NCBI GenBank assembly: GCA_045600585.1
Contig: JAZRYE010000018.1
Location: 1 to 64,000 of the forward strand
DNA: 64,000 bases
From: JAZRYE01 sp045600585
GTDB taxonomy: Bacteria > Bacillota_I > Bacilli_A > RFN20 > CAG-826
Direction: 5' to 3'
Shown here in pieces: positions 35,979 to 45,519 of this stretch (the first letter of the stretch is position 1; every line of letters starts with the position of its first letter). The notes under the pieces were generated by a model, which saw nothing but the letters and a program-made list of their open reading frames with translations, ran no database searches and was not told where the DNA came from. The position numbers were made by a program, and so were the translations under genes.

Positions 35979-36504
35979 TTATATTAATGGAATATTAGTA
36001 GTAGAAGGCAGTAATGATGCTTCTTTAATATCTTCAGTTATAGATTGCGAAATTGTTGTCACGAATGGTTTTGAGTTGGATAATCAAACTGTTAATTACC
36101 TTAAAACACAATCTAAATATAAAACAATATATGTATTAACTGATCCAGATTTAGCTGGAGAACAAATAAGAAATAAATTACATCAAAATATACAAAATAT
36201 AGTTGATGTATATGTCAATCGCAATAAATGCAACAAACACAATAAACATGGTGTTGCTGAATGTACAATTGAAGAAATTAATCGTGCATTATCCCCTTAT
36301 TTTTCGCAAAAGCCGGACATTTTATACGAAATTAGTATTTTGGATTTGTATAAATTAAAGCTAATTGGTGATGGCTCAGAGAAGAATAGAATAAAGATTG
36401 CAACTAAACTAAATTTAGGAAAATGCAATGGTAAGAAATTACTTGAAAGACTTAATTCATTAGGAATAAATGTAGAGACTATTGAAAAGATATTGGAGGC
36501 TTAA
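35971..36504 (+). CDS. rnmV: ribonuclease M5
   Basis: Matures 5S rRNA at both ends. 177 residues with a TOPRIM domain: LVVEGSNDAS (Glu) and LTDPDLAGEQIR (DPD). GVAECTIEEI is typical of the M5 family. The start overlaps tatD by 8 nt, and rsmA follows after 4 nt. The tatD-rnmV-rsmA order is shared with Bacillus. Confidence 0.93.
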   Translation: MSNYINGILVVEGSNDASLISSVIDCEIVVTNGFELDNQTVNYLKTQSKYKTIYVLTDPDLAGEQIRNKLHQNIQNIVDVYVNRNKCNKHNKHGVAECTIEEINRALSPYFSQKPDILYEISILDLYKLKLIGDGSEKNRIKIATKLNLGKCNGKKLLERLNSLGINVETIEKILEA

Positions 36505-36508
36505 ATAA

Positions 36509-37315
36509 ATGGAAATCACAAGAACAAATGTTAATGAAATTGTTGAAAAATGTGGTCTTAAACCAGATAAAGATTATGGCCAAAATTATTTAATTGATCT
36601 AGTTATCTCAAAACAAATTGTTGATGCTTTAGAAATTAAAGATAATGACAAAGTATTAGAGGTTGGTCCCGGTATTGGAAGCCTTACTCATTTTATTCTT
36701 TTAAATAATGCTGAGTATACCGCTGTTGATATTGATTCACGTATGACAGACTTTCTTAAAATCCCTTATAAAGATAAGATTTATGAGTTAATAAATGATG
36801 ATATTAGAAAAGTAGATGTTCAAAAATATACAAAAATTATTTCTAACCTACCGTACAATATTACAACAGAAGCAGTTTTATATTTAGTTCTCAATGGAAT
36901 TAACTGCACTCGTTTTGTTTTGATGTGCCAAAGTGAAGCTTTTGGACGTTTTAATGATGTTAATGGAAAAGAATATGGTCCTGTTTCTATTCTCATTCAT
37001 TTATTAGGTTATATTAAGAGAGTTTTAACTGTTAAACCAGGATCTTTTTATCCATCTCCAAAATGTTCTTCAACCGTATTTTATATCAATATTACAAACA
37101 ATATTTTAAGAGAAAAGATTGTTAAAACCTATAACATCGCTAAGCAACTATTTTTAAATAGAAGAAAAACAATTTACAACAATTTACAACAATATTTAGG
37201 CGATAAAGATAAGGCATTAAAAGTTTTGGAAACTTTAAATACATCACCACTAAAACGCCCTGAAGAATTATCCCCATCTTTCTACTATTCATTAATGGAA
37301 CTTCTAAATAAGTAG
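36509..37315 (+). CDS. rsmA: 16S rRNA dimethyladenosine transferase
   Basis: Dimethylates two adjacent adenines near the 3' end of 16S rRNA. 268 residues. SAM motif I is VLEVGPGIGSL, and the catalytic motif IV is SNLPYNITTE; the GQNYL segment corresponds to the family GQNFL. The SD GGAGG lies 9 nt before ATG. Last gene of the mnmE-tatD-rnmV-rsmA run. Confidence 0.96.
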   Translation: MEITRTNVNEIVEKCGLKPDKDYGQNYLIDLVISKQIVDALEIKDNDKVLEVGPGIGSLTHFILLNNAEYTAVDIDSRMTDFLKIPYKDKIYELINDDIRKVDVQKYTKIISNLPYNITTEAVLYLVLNGINCTRFVLMCQSEAFGRFNDVNGKEYGPVSILIHLLGYIKRVLTVKPGSFYPSPKCSSTVFYINITNNILREKIVKTYNIAKQLFLNRRKTIYNNLQQYLGDKDKALKVLETLNTSPLKRPEELSPSFYYSLMELLNK

Positions 37316-37335
37316 TTCCAAATCTAAATGTCGAT

Positions 37336-37371
37336 TTGTTATATACATAAATTATATGTATAATGATTTAT
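37336..37371 (+). promoter_or_regulatory. leaderless-type promoter of ispE with internal inverted repeat
   Basis: TTGTTA (37336-37341), 17 nt, TATAAT (37359-37364), then 7 nt to the ATG at 37372. The spacer and -10 contain an 8-bp inverted repeat (TATACATA at 37342-37349, TATGTATA at 37355-37362), a possible operator. Confidence 0.6.
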
Positions 37372-38229
37372 ATGAAAAACTTACTATTAAAAAGTTATGC
37401 AAAGATTAATCTTTGCCTCAATATTAAATATAATCGTGATGATGGCTATCATGAACTTGATATGGTCATGGTTCCTGTTGAATTACACGACTCTATTCTT
37501 ATGAGCGAAGTGAAAAAAGGACCAGATAACTATGTTACAGTTGATGATTTTTCTCTTGGCGCAATTAACTACAATTTAGCTACTCTCGCTATCGATATGA
37601 TGGCGGCTAAATACAAATTTAATAATAAATTTAGAGTTTTTATTCATAAAGTTATTCCTATTAAAGCTGGTATGGGTGGCGGTTCATCTAATGCTGCTTT
37701 TGCTATGAAAGGTGTTAATAAATACCTTAAATTAAAAGTTTCTGATGAAGAGTTAATGGAAATTGCAGCACCTTTAGGTGCAGATATTCCTTTCTTTATT
37801 AAGTGTCAACCTTCTAGATGCCAAGGTGTTGGAGAAAAACTTGAACCTATTTTTATAAAAAATAACTATTACGTTTTAATCGTTAAACCAAAACAAGGTT
37901 GCTCAACCAAGGATGTTTTCAAATGTTTTGATAGCAAACCTCAATTTAACTTTGGAAATGTTGATGATGTTATTAAAGCTTTAGCAGAAGGTGATGATGA
38001 ATTACTTGCTAAATCAATGTTTAATACACTTCAACCATACGCAATTCAACTTGTTCCTGAAATCCAAACGATTATCGATTTACTTCATAATGAAGGATTG
38101 AATATGGTTCAAATGAGTGGATCTGGTTCAGCGGTTTTTGCTCTTTCTACGGATAAGAAAAAGTTGAAAAATATCTTAAGGCGTTTAGAAGACACATATG
38201 AGGTCGAATTAACAAAGATTATTAAGTAG
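37372..38229 (+). CDS. ispE: 4-diphosphocytidyl-2-C-methyl-D-erythritol kinase
   Basis: A GHMP kinase of the MEP isoprenoid pathway. 285 residues: SYAKINLCLNI at the N-terminus, IKAGMGGGSSNAAFAM as the ATP loop, and MSGSGSAVFAL near the C-terminus. ATG 37372 is chosen because the earlier ATG lies inside the -10 box. No SD is present. The gene indicates a MEP rather than mevalonate route. glmU follows after 11 nt, as in Bacillus once spore and purR genes are removed. Confidence 0.95.
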   Translation: MKNLLLKSYAKINLCLNIKYNRDDGYHELDMVMVPVELHDSILMSEVKKGPDNYVTVDDFSLGAINYNLATLAIDMMAAKYKFNNKFRVFIHKVIPIKAGMGGGSSNAAFAMKGVNKYLKLKVSDEELMEIAAPLGADIPFFIKCQPSRCQGVGEKLEPIFIKNNYYVLIVKPKQGCSTKDVFKCFDSKPQFNFGNVDDVIKALAEGDDELLAKSMFNTLQPYAIQLVPEIQTIIDLLHNEGLNMVQMSGSGSAVFALSTDKKKLKNILRRLEDTYEVELTKIIK

Positions 38230-38240
38230 GAGAAAAGCAA

Positions 38241-39245
38241 ATGAATCGTTATGCAATTGTATTAGCGGCCGGTAAAGGCTCTAGAATGAAAACTATCGAT
38301 CCAAACCGTTCAAAGGTTTCATATCCTATTCTTGGAAAAGCTATTGTTAATTATGTTTTAGATGCTGTTGAACCACTAAATGTTAATGAAATAGTTACAA
38401 TTGTTGGTTATGGTGGTGAAGTAACTAAATCGTTAGTTGAATCAAGAAGCAAAATTGCTTGGCAAAAAGAAACACATGGTACAGGCCACGCTGTTATGCA
38501 AGCAAGTGAATATTTAAAAGATAAAGAAGGTGAAACTCTTATTCTTTATGGAGATACGCCTTTAATCACTACAAGTATGCTTGAATCTGCTTTTAAAAAG
38601 CATGAGAAATCTGGTAATTCACTTACTTTTGTAAGTGCTGTATTGGAAAACCCAACAGGATATGGTCGTGTTATTCGTCAATACAAAACAAACAAAATCT
38701 TAGCTATTAGAGAAGATAAGGATTGTAATGATGATGAAAAGAGATTAAATGAAGTCAATTCTGGAATTTATATCTTTGATAACAAGAAATTATTTGAATA
38801 TATAAATAAATTAACTAGAGATAACGCTCAGCATGAATACTATTTAACAGATTTAGTTGAGATGTTTGTAAATGATAATTTAAAAGTGGATAGTTATGTT
38901 ACAATCGACCCTGTTTCAACCTATGGAGTCAATGATAGAAATCAACTTGCATATGCTTCCAAAATTATTAGAAAAAGAATCAATACTGAATTAATGCTTT
39001 CAGGTGTATCAATGGAAGATCCTGATACAACTTATATTTCACCAGACGCTGTTATTGAAAGAGATACGGTTATATGTCCTGGAACAACAATTTTAGGAAA
39101 TTCAATTATTGGATCTGCAAATCGAATAGGCCCTAATACTTATATTGAAAATTCTAAAATTGGTAACAATAATGCAATTATTAATGCTTATATAGTTAAT
39201 AAAGAAATAGGAGATGGAGAGTACATTAACCCTCTTGATAAGTAA
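38241..39245 (+). CDS. glmU: GlmU-like uridylyltransferase lacking the acetyltransferase half
   Basis: Residues 1-230 are the GlmU nucleotidyltransferase: LAAGKGSRM, QKETHGTGHAV, LYGDTPLI and VNSGIYIF. Only about four hexapeptide turns of the left-handed beta-helix follow (about residues 255-325), and the protein stops at 334 aa against about 455 usual. The acetyl-CoA and GlcN-1-P sites of the standard enzyme lie beyond this point. It could make UDP-GlcNAc from GlcNAc-1-P, but not GlcNAc-1-P itself. No frameshifted remainder is found downstream. Confidence 0.85.
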   Translation: MNRYAIVLAAGKGSRMKTIDPNRSKVSYPILGKAIVNYVLDAVEPLNVNEIVTIVGYGGEVTKSLVESRSKIAWQKETHGTGHAVMQASEYLKDKEGETLILYGDTPLITTSMLESAFKKHEKSGNSLTFVSAVLENPTGYGRVIRQYKTNKILAIREDKDCNDDEKRLNEVNSGIYIFDNKKLFEYINKLTRDNAQHEYYLTDLVEMFVNDNLKVDSYVTIDPVSTYGVNDRNQLAYASKIIRKRINTELMLSGVSMEDPDTTYISPDAVIERDTVICPGTTILGNSIIGSANRIGPNTYIENSKIGNNNAIINAYIVNKEIGDGEYINPLDK

Positions 39246-39246
39246 T

Positions 39247-39498
39247 ATGTTAGTAATCGATTCATTTGGCAAAAACATTTATATAGATGAGGATTTAGTT
39301 GGATATATTGGAGAAAATTATCTCTTTATTAAAGGCAAGAAATTTGCCAGTATTACTGATGATGGAATCATTTCTTTTGGTGAAAAGAAAATTGGATATG
39401 TAGATGATGATCAATCAATTATTATAAATAATAAAGAAGTTGGTTATATTGATGGCGATGGTAACTTTGTATTTTATAAATCCCTCGCTAAATTTTAG
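39247..39498 (+). CDS. small beta-repeat protein
   Basis: An 83-residue acidic protein starting one base after the glmU stop region. It contains three copies of a (V/I)GY(I/V) unit spaced by mostly alternating polar and hydrophobic residues (VGYIGENYLF, IGYVDDDQSI, VGYIDGDGNF), suggesting a small all-beta repeat fold. Family not recognised. There is no SD, so it is probably translated by coupling. It is not the missing GlmU C-terminus, since it lacks hexapeptide repeats. It stops with TAG. Confidence 0.65.
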   Translation: MLVIDSFGKNIYIDEDLVGYIGENYLFIKGKKFASITDDGIISFGEKKIGYVDDDQSIIINNKEVGYIDGDGNFVFYKSLAKF

Positions 39499-39509
39499 GA
39501 GAAACAATT

Positions 39510-40463
39510 ATGTTAACTATTGGTGTAGATATTGGTGGTACATCCATTAAAGGTGGCTATGTTACAGAAGAAGGTAATGTTTTAGATAAATTCTCTTTAC
39601 CTATTATCAAAGGACAAACTGGTGAAGAAATTATTAATGCATTAGCAGATTTAATAAACGAATTTATTGCTGAAAGCGATATTGATAAGAAAAATATCAA
39701 AGGCATTGGAATTGGTTGCCCAGGTGCAATTGATTCTGAAAACGGTGTTGTTGATTATTCAAACAATTTAGGATGGGAAAACCTTCCTTTAGTTGAAATA
39801 ATTAAAACAAAAACTGGTTTACCAGTTAAAGTTTCTAATGACGCAAACGTCGCTACATTAGGCGAAGCAACATTTGGTGCCGGTAAGTTATATAAGAATA
39901 TTATTATGCTAACTCTTGGAACAGGTGTTGGTGGTGGCATTGTTATTAATAACAAGCTATACGAAGGCAATCAAAGTAAAGGTGCTGAATTAGGACATGC
40001 AACCGTCGTTATTGATGGAGAACTTTGTACATGTGGTAGAAGAGGATGCTTAGAAGCATACGCGTCTGCAACTGCATTAATGAAACGCGGTAGATTAGTT
40101 GCTAATAAACATCCTGAATCATTAATGTGGAAGATGGCGAATGGGGACGAATCTAAAATTGATGGTAAAGTCATTTTTGATTCTTGCAAAGAAAACGATC
40201 AGGCGGCAGTTGAAGTTGTTGATTGGTATGTCAAATATTTAGGTGAAGGTATTTTAAATTACTGCAATATCTTTAGACCTGACGCTGTCATTCTCTCTGG
40301 TGGAGTTGCAAAGCAAGGCCTATATTTAACAAATAAATTAACTAAATACTGCGCTGATAGGAATTATGGCTATAGTAGAACTCCAGAAGTCAAAATTTTA
40401 ACAGGTGTATTAGGTTACGATTCAGGCTTAATAGGAGCAGCTTGTTTAATTATTAACGACTAA
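39510..40463 (+). CDS. glcK: ROK family glucokinase
   Basis: A 317-residue sugar kinase. GVDIGGTSIKGG is the ATP phosphate loop, LGTGVGGG the sugar and phosphate region, and CTCGRRGCLEAYAS the ROK zinc signature CxCGxxGCxE. GlcK type is most likely; other hexose kinases of the ROK family are possible. The SD TTAGGAG lies 9 nt before ATG. It ends at a bidirectional terminator. Confidence 0.9.
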   Translation: MLTIGVDIGGTSIKGGYVTEEGNVLDKFSLPIIKGQTGEEIINALADLINEFIAESDIDKKNIKGIGIGCPGAIDSENGVVDYSNNLGWENLPLVEIIKTKTGLPVKVSNDANVATLGEATFGAGKLYKNIIMLTLGTGVGGGIVINNKLYEGNQSKGAELGHATVVIDGELCTCGRRGCLEAYASATALMKRGRLVANKHPESLMWKMANGDESKIDGKVIFDSCKENDQAAVEVVDWYVKYLGEGILNYCNIFRPDAVILSGGVAKQGLYLTNKLTKYCADRNYGYSRTPEVKILTGVLGYDSGLIGAACLIIND

Positions 40464-40480
40464 TTTATAAGAGATAATTA

Positions 40481-40510
40481 AAAAGAACCAGGATTATTTT
40501 TGGTTCTTTT
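40481..40510. terminator. bidirectional terminator
   Basis: A 10-bp perfect stem (AAAAGAACCA / TGGTTCTTTT) between the convergent glcK and CBM9-like genes. Confidence 0.8.
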
Positions 40511-40511
40511 C

Positions 40512-41021
40512 TTATAGCTTAACGAATGATTCTCTTTTATGGAAAGACCCACACATTGTTGGGTTTAATGCGAATAGATATTTGTTTGGTACTTCTCCAT
40601 CTGTATCTATCCTATATAAATTATATTCTATGCCTCTTTTTGGGTCATATCCGACCTTGTCTAAAGGAATGAGGATATTTACTAACCATTTTCCATTTTC
40701 TTCTTTAGAAGAGGCTTTTATAAAACAATCATCAATTAAAGAACCTTTGAATGATTTGCCATCATTATATATCTCTGCTAAAAACACTGTGTTGTTAGGA
40801 GCAACTTCAATTTCGTAATAGTATTTCTTGTCTTCTTTTGTAGATAAGAATATTTCAACAACATCTGCATTATAAATTGCATCATTATATCTATTGGAAT
40901 AACTATTCATTGAAGGGTGATGTGAAACAAAATCCACTTCTAAATATCCATTAGCAATTTTGATATTCGCTTCTGTTTTATAAATGGCTTTTTGATCAGT
41001 AATATTTTCTTTTAATTCCAT
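40512..41021 (-). CDS. CBM9-like carbohydrate-binding family protein
   Basis: A 169-residue single beta-sandwich domain of the family 9-like kind: DAIYNADVVEIFLST, YYYEIEVAPNNTVF and WLVNILIPLDKVG are its typical strands. No signal peptide is seen, so it is probably cytoplasmic, which is unusual for a sugar binder but known for this family. The start is set at ATG 41021, because the nine codons before it overlap the -10 box. No SD. Confidence 0.75.
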   Translation of the reverse strand: MELKENITDQKAIYKTEANIKIANGYLEVDFVSHHPSMNSYSNRYNDAIYNADVVEIFLSTKEDKKYYYEIEVAPNNTVFLAEIYNDGKSFKGSLIDDCFIKASSKEENGKWLVNILIPLDKVGYDPKRGIEYNLYRIDTDGEVPNKYLFALNPTMCGSFHKRESFVKL

Positions 41022-41033
41022 GCAATTATTATA
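41022..41033 (-). promoter_or_regulatory. leaderless-type -10 box before the CBM9-like gene
   Basis: TATAAT (41033-41028) ends 6 nt before ATG 41021. A clear -35 is not seen; its place falls inside the ppdK terminator. Confidence 0.4.
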
Positions 41034-41036
41034 GCA

Positions 41037-41068
41037 AGAAAAAAGCACCTAGGAATAACCTAAGTGCT
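41037..41068 (-). terminator. terminator of ppdK
   Basis: AGCACTTAGG pairs with CCTAGGTGCT (one G.U pair valid on minus) and is followed by TTTTTTCTT. Confidence 0.8.
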
Positions 41069-41092
41069 AATTTGTGGCTATATTGCTAAATA

Positions 41093-43726
41093 CTAGCGAG
41101 GGAATTTGATAGCAGCTTGTGCAGCAGCTAATCTAGCAACTGGAACACGGAATGGTGAGCATGAGACATAGTCTAGGCCAGCTTTGTGATAGAATTCGAT
41201 GGATTTTGGATCGCCACCTGTTTCACCACAAACACCAACGTGTAAGTCACTTCTTGTTCCACGGCCTAACTTAACAGCGTTTTGGATTAATTTGCCAACA
41301 CCGTTTTGGTCAAGTGTCTTGAATGGGTCTTCTTCGAAAATCTTGTTTTCGTAATATGCTGGTAAGAATTTACCTGCATCATCACGAGAGAATCCGAATG
41401 TCATTTGTGTTAAGTCGTTTGTACCGAATGAGAAGAATTCAGCATGTTGAGCAATTTCATCAGCGAGTAATGCAGCACGAGGAATTTCAATCATTGTACC
41501 GACGTGGTATTGCATTGCTAAACCAGAGTCTTTAATGAGTTTATCTGCAACTTCACAGATGATATTCTTAACGAATTTGAGTTCTCTTTCTTCTAAGACT
41601 AATGGAACCATGATTTCTGGTTTAACCATATGTCCTGTTTTCTTGCTAACGTTGATAGCAGCAGAGATGATAGCTGTTGTTTGCATTTCGCAGATTTCTG
41701 GATATGTAACAGCTAAACGGCATCCACGGTGACCCATCATTGGGTTAGCTTCGTGTAATTCGTGAATTCTGTCTTTAACTTGTTCGACAGTTTTGCCTGT
41801 AGCAACTGCTAATTCTTCGATTAAGTTTTCTTCTTGTGGTAAGAATTCGTGTAGTGGTGGGTCTAATAAACGAACGTTAACATTGAATTCACCCATTGTT
41901 TCATATAAAGCTTCGAAGTCAGCTTGTTGCATTGGTTCGAGCTCTGCTAAAGCAGCAACTCTTTGTTCTTTTGTATCAGCAAGAATCATTTTTCTCATAG
42001 AGAAGATTCTGTCTTTATCAAAGAACATGTGTTCTGTACGGCATAAGCCAATACCTTCAGCACCGAAGATTCTTGCTTGTTTAGCATCTCTTGGTGTATC
42101 AGCATTTGTTCTAACTTTTAATTGACGGTTTTCATCAACCCAAGCCATTAATCTACCGAAGTAGCCAGATGTTAAGTCTGGTTGAACTGTCTTGATAGCG
42201 CCTAAGTAGACTTTACCAGTAGAACCATCGAGTGATAATGTGTCTTGATCTGTATAGACTTTATCACCAATTGTGACTGTTCTCTTATCTTCATCGATAA
42301 TTGCTGCTGAGCAACCGCAGACACAGCACTTACCCATACCACGAGCAACAACAGCTGCGTGAGATGTCATACCACCGCGCATTGTGAGGACGCCTTGTGC
42401 AGCGACCATGCCGACGATATCTTCTGGAGATGTTTCAGCTCTGACCAAGATAACTTTTTCTCCAGCTTTGTTTCTTGCTTCAGCTTCTTCTGCACTGAAA
42501 GCAATTTTACCTGTACCAGCACCAGGGCCAGCTGCTAAACCTGTAGCAATTGGTGTTTTTGCATCAAGTTCTGCTTTGTCAAAACCAGGTAATAATAATT
42601 TATCAAATGATAAAGCGTCAATACGGCAAACAGCTTCTTTAGAATCGATAACGCCTTCATCAACTAAATCGCAAGCGATCTTAAGAGCAGCTGCTGGAGT
42701 TCTCTTACCATTACGAGTTTGTAAGAAATAGAGGACACCGTCTTCAACAGTGAATTCCATATCTTGCATATCTCTATAGTGAGCTTCCATTTTTGTAATT
42801 GTAGAAACGAATTGTTCATATACTTCAGGCATACGAGCTTTGAGTTCTTCAATGTGTAATGGTGTACGAATACCTGCAACAACGTCTTCACCTTGTGCGT
42901 TTGGTAAATATTCTGCTGAGATTTTCTTTTCACCTGTACCTGGGTTACGTGAGAATGCAACACCTGTACCTGATGTATCACCCATGTTACCGAATGCCAT
43001 GGATTGAACGTTGACTGCTGTACCCCAAGAATATGGGATGTTGTTCATCATACGATAAACGTTAGCACGTGGGTTGTCCCAGCTTCTGAAGACAGCTGCG
43101 ACAGCTTCCATTAATTGAACCTTTGGATCTGTTGGGAATTCTTCACCAAATACTTCTTTATAATATGCTTTGTAGCGGTTTACTAAATCTCTTAATTCTT
43201 CAGAAGTAACTTCTGTATCGAGTTTATAACCTCTGGATTCTTTGAGCTCTTCTAACATTTTATCCATTGCTGTTCTTGGGTGACCCTTTGCAATGTTTGT
43301 GAACATAAGAATGAAACGACGATAAGAGTCTAATGCGAATCTTTCGTTACCAGATTTTTTAGCTAATGCAGCACATGTTGTTTCATTTAAACCTAAGTTT
43401 AAGATTGTATCCATCATACCTGGCATAGATACTCTAGCACCAGAACGGACAGAGACTAATAATGGGTTGACATCTCCACCAAAGACTTTACCTGTTTTCT
43501 TTTCGATATCTTTGACTGCAGCATAGATAGCGTTTTGAACTGCTTCAGGGATTTGTTTGCCGTTTTCATAATAGAGTGCGCAAACTTCTGTACTAATTGT
43601 GAAGCCTTCTGGAACACGAACACCAATGTGTGCCATTTCAGCTAAGCCTGCGCCTTTACCACCAAGGATTTCCTTACCTAAACCGTAAGCTTCCTCGAAG
43701 GCATAGACATATTTCTTTTCTGCCAT
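41093..43726 (-). CDS. ppdK: pyruvate, phosphate dikinase
   Basis: Interconverts phosphoenolpyruvate, AMP and PPi with pyruvate, ATP and Pi. 877 residues: N-terminal ATP-grasp domain (GGKGAGLAEMAHIGVRVPEGF), central phospho-His domain (MRGGMTSHAAVVARGMGK) and C-terminal PEP barrel (GTNDLTQMTFGFSRDDAG, CGETGGDP). This is the PPDK rather than PpsA layout. ATG 43726 with AGGAGG is the true start. A hairpin (GTGAAGA / TCTTCAC, 43751-43771) lies in the leader. Confidence 0.97.
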   Translation of the reverse strand: MAEKKYVYAFEEAYGLGKEILGGKGAGLAEMAHIGVRVPEGFTISTEVCALYYENGKQIPEAVQNAIYAAVKDIEKKTGKVFGGDVNPLLVSVRSGARVSMPGMMDTILNLGLNETTCAALAKKSGNERFALDSYRRFILMFTNIAKGHPRTAMDKMLEELKESRGYKLDTEVTSEELRDLVNRYKAYYKEVFGEEFPTDPKVQLMEAVAAVFRSWDNPRANVYRMMNNIPYSWGTAVNVQSMAFGNMGDTSGTGVAFSRNPGTGEKKISAEYLPNAQGEDVVAGIRTPLHIEELKARMPEVYEQFVSTITKMEAHYRDMQDMEFTVEDGVLYFLQTRNGKRTPAAALKIACDLVDEGVIDSKEAVCRIDALSFDKLLLPGFDKAELDAKTPIATGLAAGPGAGTGKIAFSAEEAEARNKAGEKVILVRAETSPEDIVGMVAAQGVLTMRGGMTSHAAVVARGMGKCCVCGCSAAIIDEDKRTVTIGDKVYTDQDTLSLDGSTGKVYLGAIKTVQPDLTSGYFGRLMAWVDENRQLKVRTNADTPRDAKQARIFGAEGIGLCRTEHMFFDKDRIFSMRKMILADTKEQRVAALAELEPMQQADFEALYETMGEFNVNVRLLDPPLHEFLPQEENLIEELAVATGKTVEQVKDRIHELHEANPMMGHRGCRLAVTYPEICEMQTTAIISAAINVSKKTGHMVKPEIMVPLVLEERELKFVKNIICEVADKLIKDSGLAMQYHVGTMIEIPRAALLADEIAQHAEFFSFGTNDLTQMTFGFSRDDAGKFLPAYYENKIFEEDPFKTLDQNGVGKLIQNAVKLGRGTRSDLHVGVCGETGGDPKSIEFYHKAGLDYVSCSPFRVPVARLAAAQAAIKFPR

Positions 43727-43806
43727 ATAATTCCTCCTAATAGGCATAATTGTGAAGACTTTCATCTTCACTCGCGTTGTAAATATTATCACAACCAAAC
43801 ATATAT

Positions 43807-43832
43807 GTAATAGTTTTTTCTAAAAACATTAC
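43807..43832. repeat. imperfect inverted repeat between ppdK and the FGGY kinase
   Basis: GTAATAGTTTTT and AAAAACATTAC face each other across 3 nt, with one unpaired base. It lies upstream of both divergent genes, so it is a candidate operator; no T-run pattern supports termination. Confidence 0.35.
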
Positions 43833-43960
43833 TAAAAAATCATTACAAAGTACTATTTTTTGTAGAAAAATACGGATTTTTTACAAGAACCAATTGTTAA
43901 TTGATGATAATTAATTCCCAATAACATATAATTGAAATGTTTTAACGCGGAGAATGTTTT

Positions 43961-45517
43961 ATGAACAACAATCCATTAGTCCTTACAATTGATTTTGGTA
44001 CACAGTCTGTTCGTACTTCTCTTTTTGATAAAAGCGGTAGCACAGTTGCGTTAATTAAAAAACCATATGAACCTGCATATTTCTCTACACAAAAAGGATA
44101 TGCGGAACAAAACGCTGATTTTTACTGGAGCTATTTAATTGCTTGCTTAAAGCAACTCACTTCTGAAAATGCAAATTTATTAGGAAACATTAAAGCAGCA
44201 ACAATTACTGCTTTTAGAGATACATCAATACAATTAGACAAAGATCTCAAACCATTGAGACCATGTATTTTATGGTTAGATCAAAGAATGGCGGAAGCTA
44301 AAGAAAAAATCCCATTGCTTCACAGATTTATTTTCTCTTTAGTTGGTATGAAAGAAGCTATTGTTCTTAATAGAAAAAGAACCATTGCCCATTGGTTAAA
44401 AGAAAATGAACCAGAAACATGGAAAAAGACTTATAAATACACAAGTTTATCCTCATATCTTGTTTATAAATTAACTGGTAATTTATGTGATTCATCATCT
44501 TCAATGACAGGTCATTACCCAATCAACTATCGAAAGAAAGTTTGGTATAAAGAAGGTGCACTTAAAGGAAGAATTTTCGGTGTACCTAATCGTATGCTTT
44601 GTGAATTAAAACAACCAGGTGAAGAACTTGGCATCATTTCTGACGCTATCGCGGAAGAATGTGGATTACCAAAAGGCATTAAACTTATTGCTTCTGGAAG
44701 TGACAAAGCTTGTGAAACAATTGGACTTGGTGCACTTAGTAAAGATGTCGCTGCAGTATCTTATGGAACAGCTTGTTCTATTGAAGTTAGCAATCAAAAA
44801 TATCATGAACCTGAACCATTCTTACCTGCTTATCCAGCAGCAGTTCCTGGTTGGTACAACATGGAAGTACAAGTTTATAGAGGATATTGGATGTTAACAT
44901 GGTTCTCTAAAGAATTTGCTTCTGAATTAATTGATGAAGCCAAGATTCAAAGAATGGCGGTTGAAGAAATTTTGAATAAAGACTTATCTCATATTCCTCC
45001 AGGAAGTGATGGCCTTGTATTACAACCTTATTGGGGACCAGGATTATCTCGTCCATTAGCTAAAGGATCTGTAATTGGCTTCTCTGATATTCATACTAGA
45101 GCACATCTATATCGTGCAATTATTGAAGGTATTGCCTATGCATTAAAAGAGGGTTTGCATTCAATAGAAAAATCACAAAGACATCGTGTTCATTCTATTA
45201 AAATATCTGGTGGTGGATCTCAAAGCTCTGCAATATGTCAAATAACCGCAGATATATTCGGATTACCTGTTTCACGTGTTCAAACTTATGAAACAACTTC
45301 TTTAGGTGCTGCTATATCATGTTTTACCTCAATTGGTGAGTATAGTAGTGTAGAAGAAGCAACGAATGCTATGTCGAGAGTCACAAAGACATTCCTACCA
45401 AATAAAGAGCATCAAAAGAGATATGAATATCTTTATAAAAAGGTATATTTAAAGATGTATCCACAATTAAAAGATGTTTATAAAGATCTTAAAAAATACG
45501 ACAACAAGGAATGGTAA
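43961..45517 (+). CDS. FGGY family carbohydrate kinase
   Basis: A 518-residue sugar or polyol kinase. The ATP loop is TIDFGTQSVRTSLFD; the C-terminal FGGY signature region reads IKISGGGSQSSAICQITAD. It resembles the xylulokinase/glycerol kinase group, but the sugar-site residues do not let me name the substrate. The SD GGAG lies 9 nt before ATG. A 48-aa gene follows after 2 nt. It is divergent from ppdK. Confidence 0.87.
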   Translation: MNNNPLVLTIDFGTQSVRTSLFDKSGSTVALIKKPYEPAYFSTQKGYAEQNADFYWSYLIACLKQLTSENANLLGNIKAATITAFRDTSIQLDKDLKPLRPCILWLDQRMAEAKEKIPLLHRFIFSLVGMKEAIVLNRKRTIAHWLKENEPETWKKTYKYTSLSSYLVYKLTGNLCDSSSSMTGHYPINYRKKVWYKEGALKGRIFGVPNRMLCELKQPGEELGIISDAIAEECGLPKGIKLIASGSDKACETIGLGALSKDVAAVSYGTACSIEVSNQKYHEPEPFLPAYPAAVPGWYNMEVQVYRGYWMLTWFSKEFASELIDEAKIQRMAVEEILNKDLSHIPPGSDGLVLQPYWGPGLSRPLAKGSVIGFSDIHTRAHLYRAIIEGIAYALKEGLHSIEKSQRHRVHSIKISGGGSQSSAICQITADIFGLPVSRVQTYETTSLGAAISCFTSIGEYSSVEEATNAMSRVTKTFLPNKEHQKRYEYLYKKVYLKMYPQLKDVYKDLKKYDNKEW

Positions 45518-45519
45518 TC

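Noticed and set aside
38241..39498. A frameshift splitting glmU into two genes
   Set aside because: The downstream frame has no hexapeptide repeats; it encodes a different repeat with its own ATG, and the glmU end is clean.
42384..42981. Overlapping frames inside ppdK (115 and 105 aa)
   Set aside because: Both are shadows of a highly conserved gene and have no SD or family resemblance.
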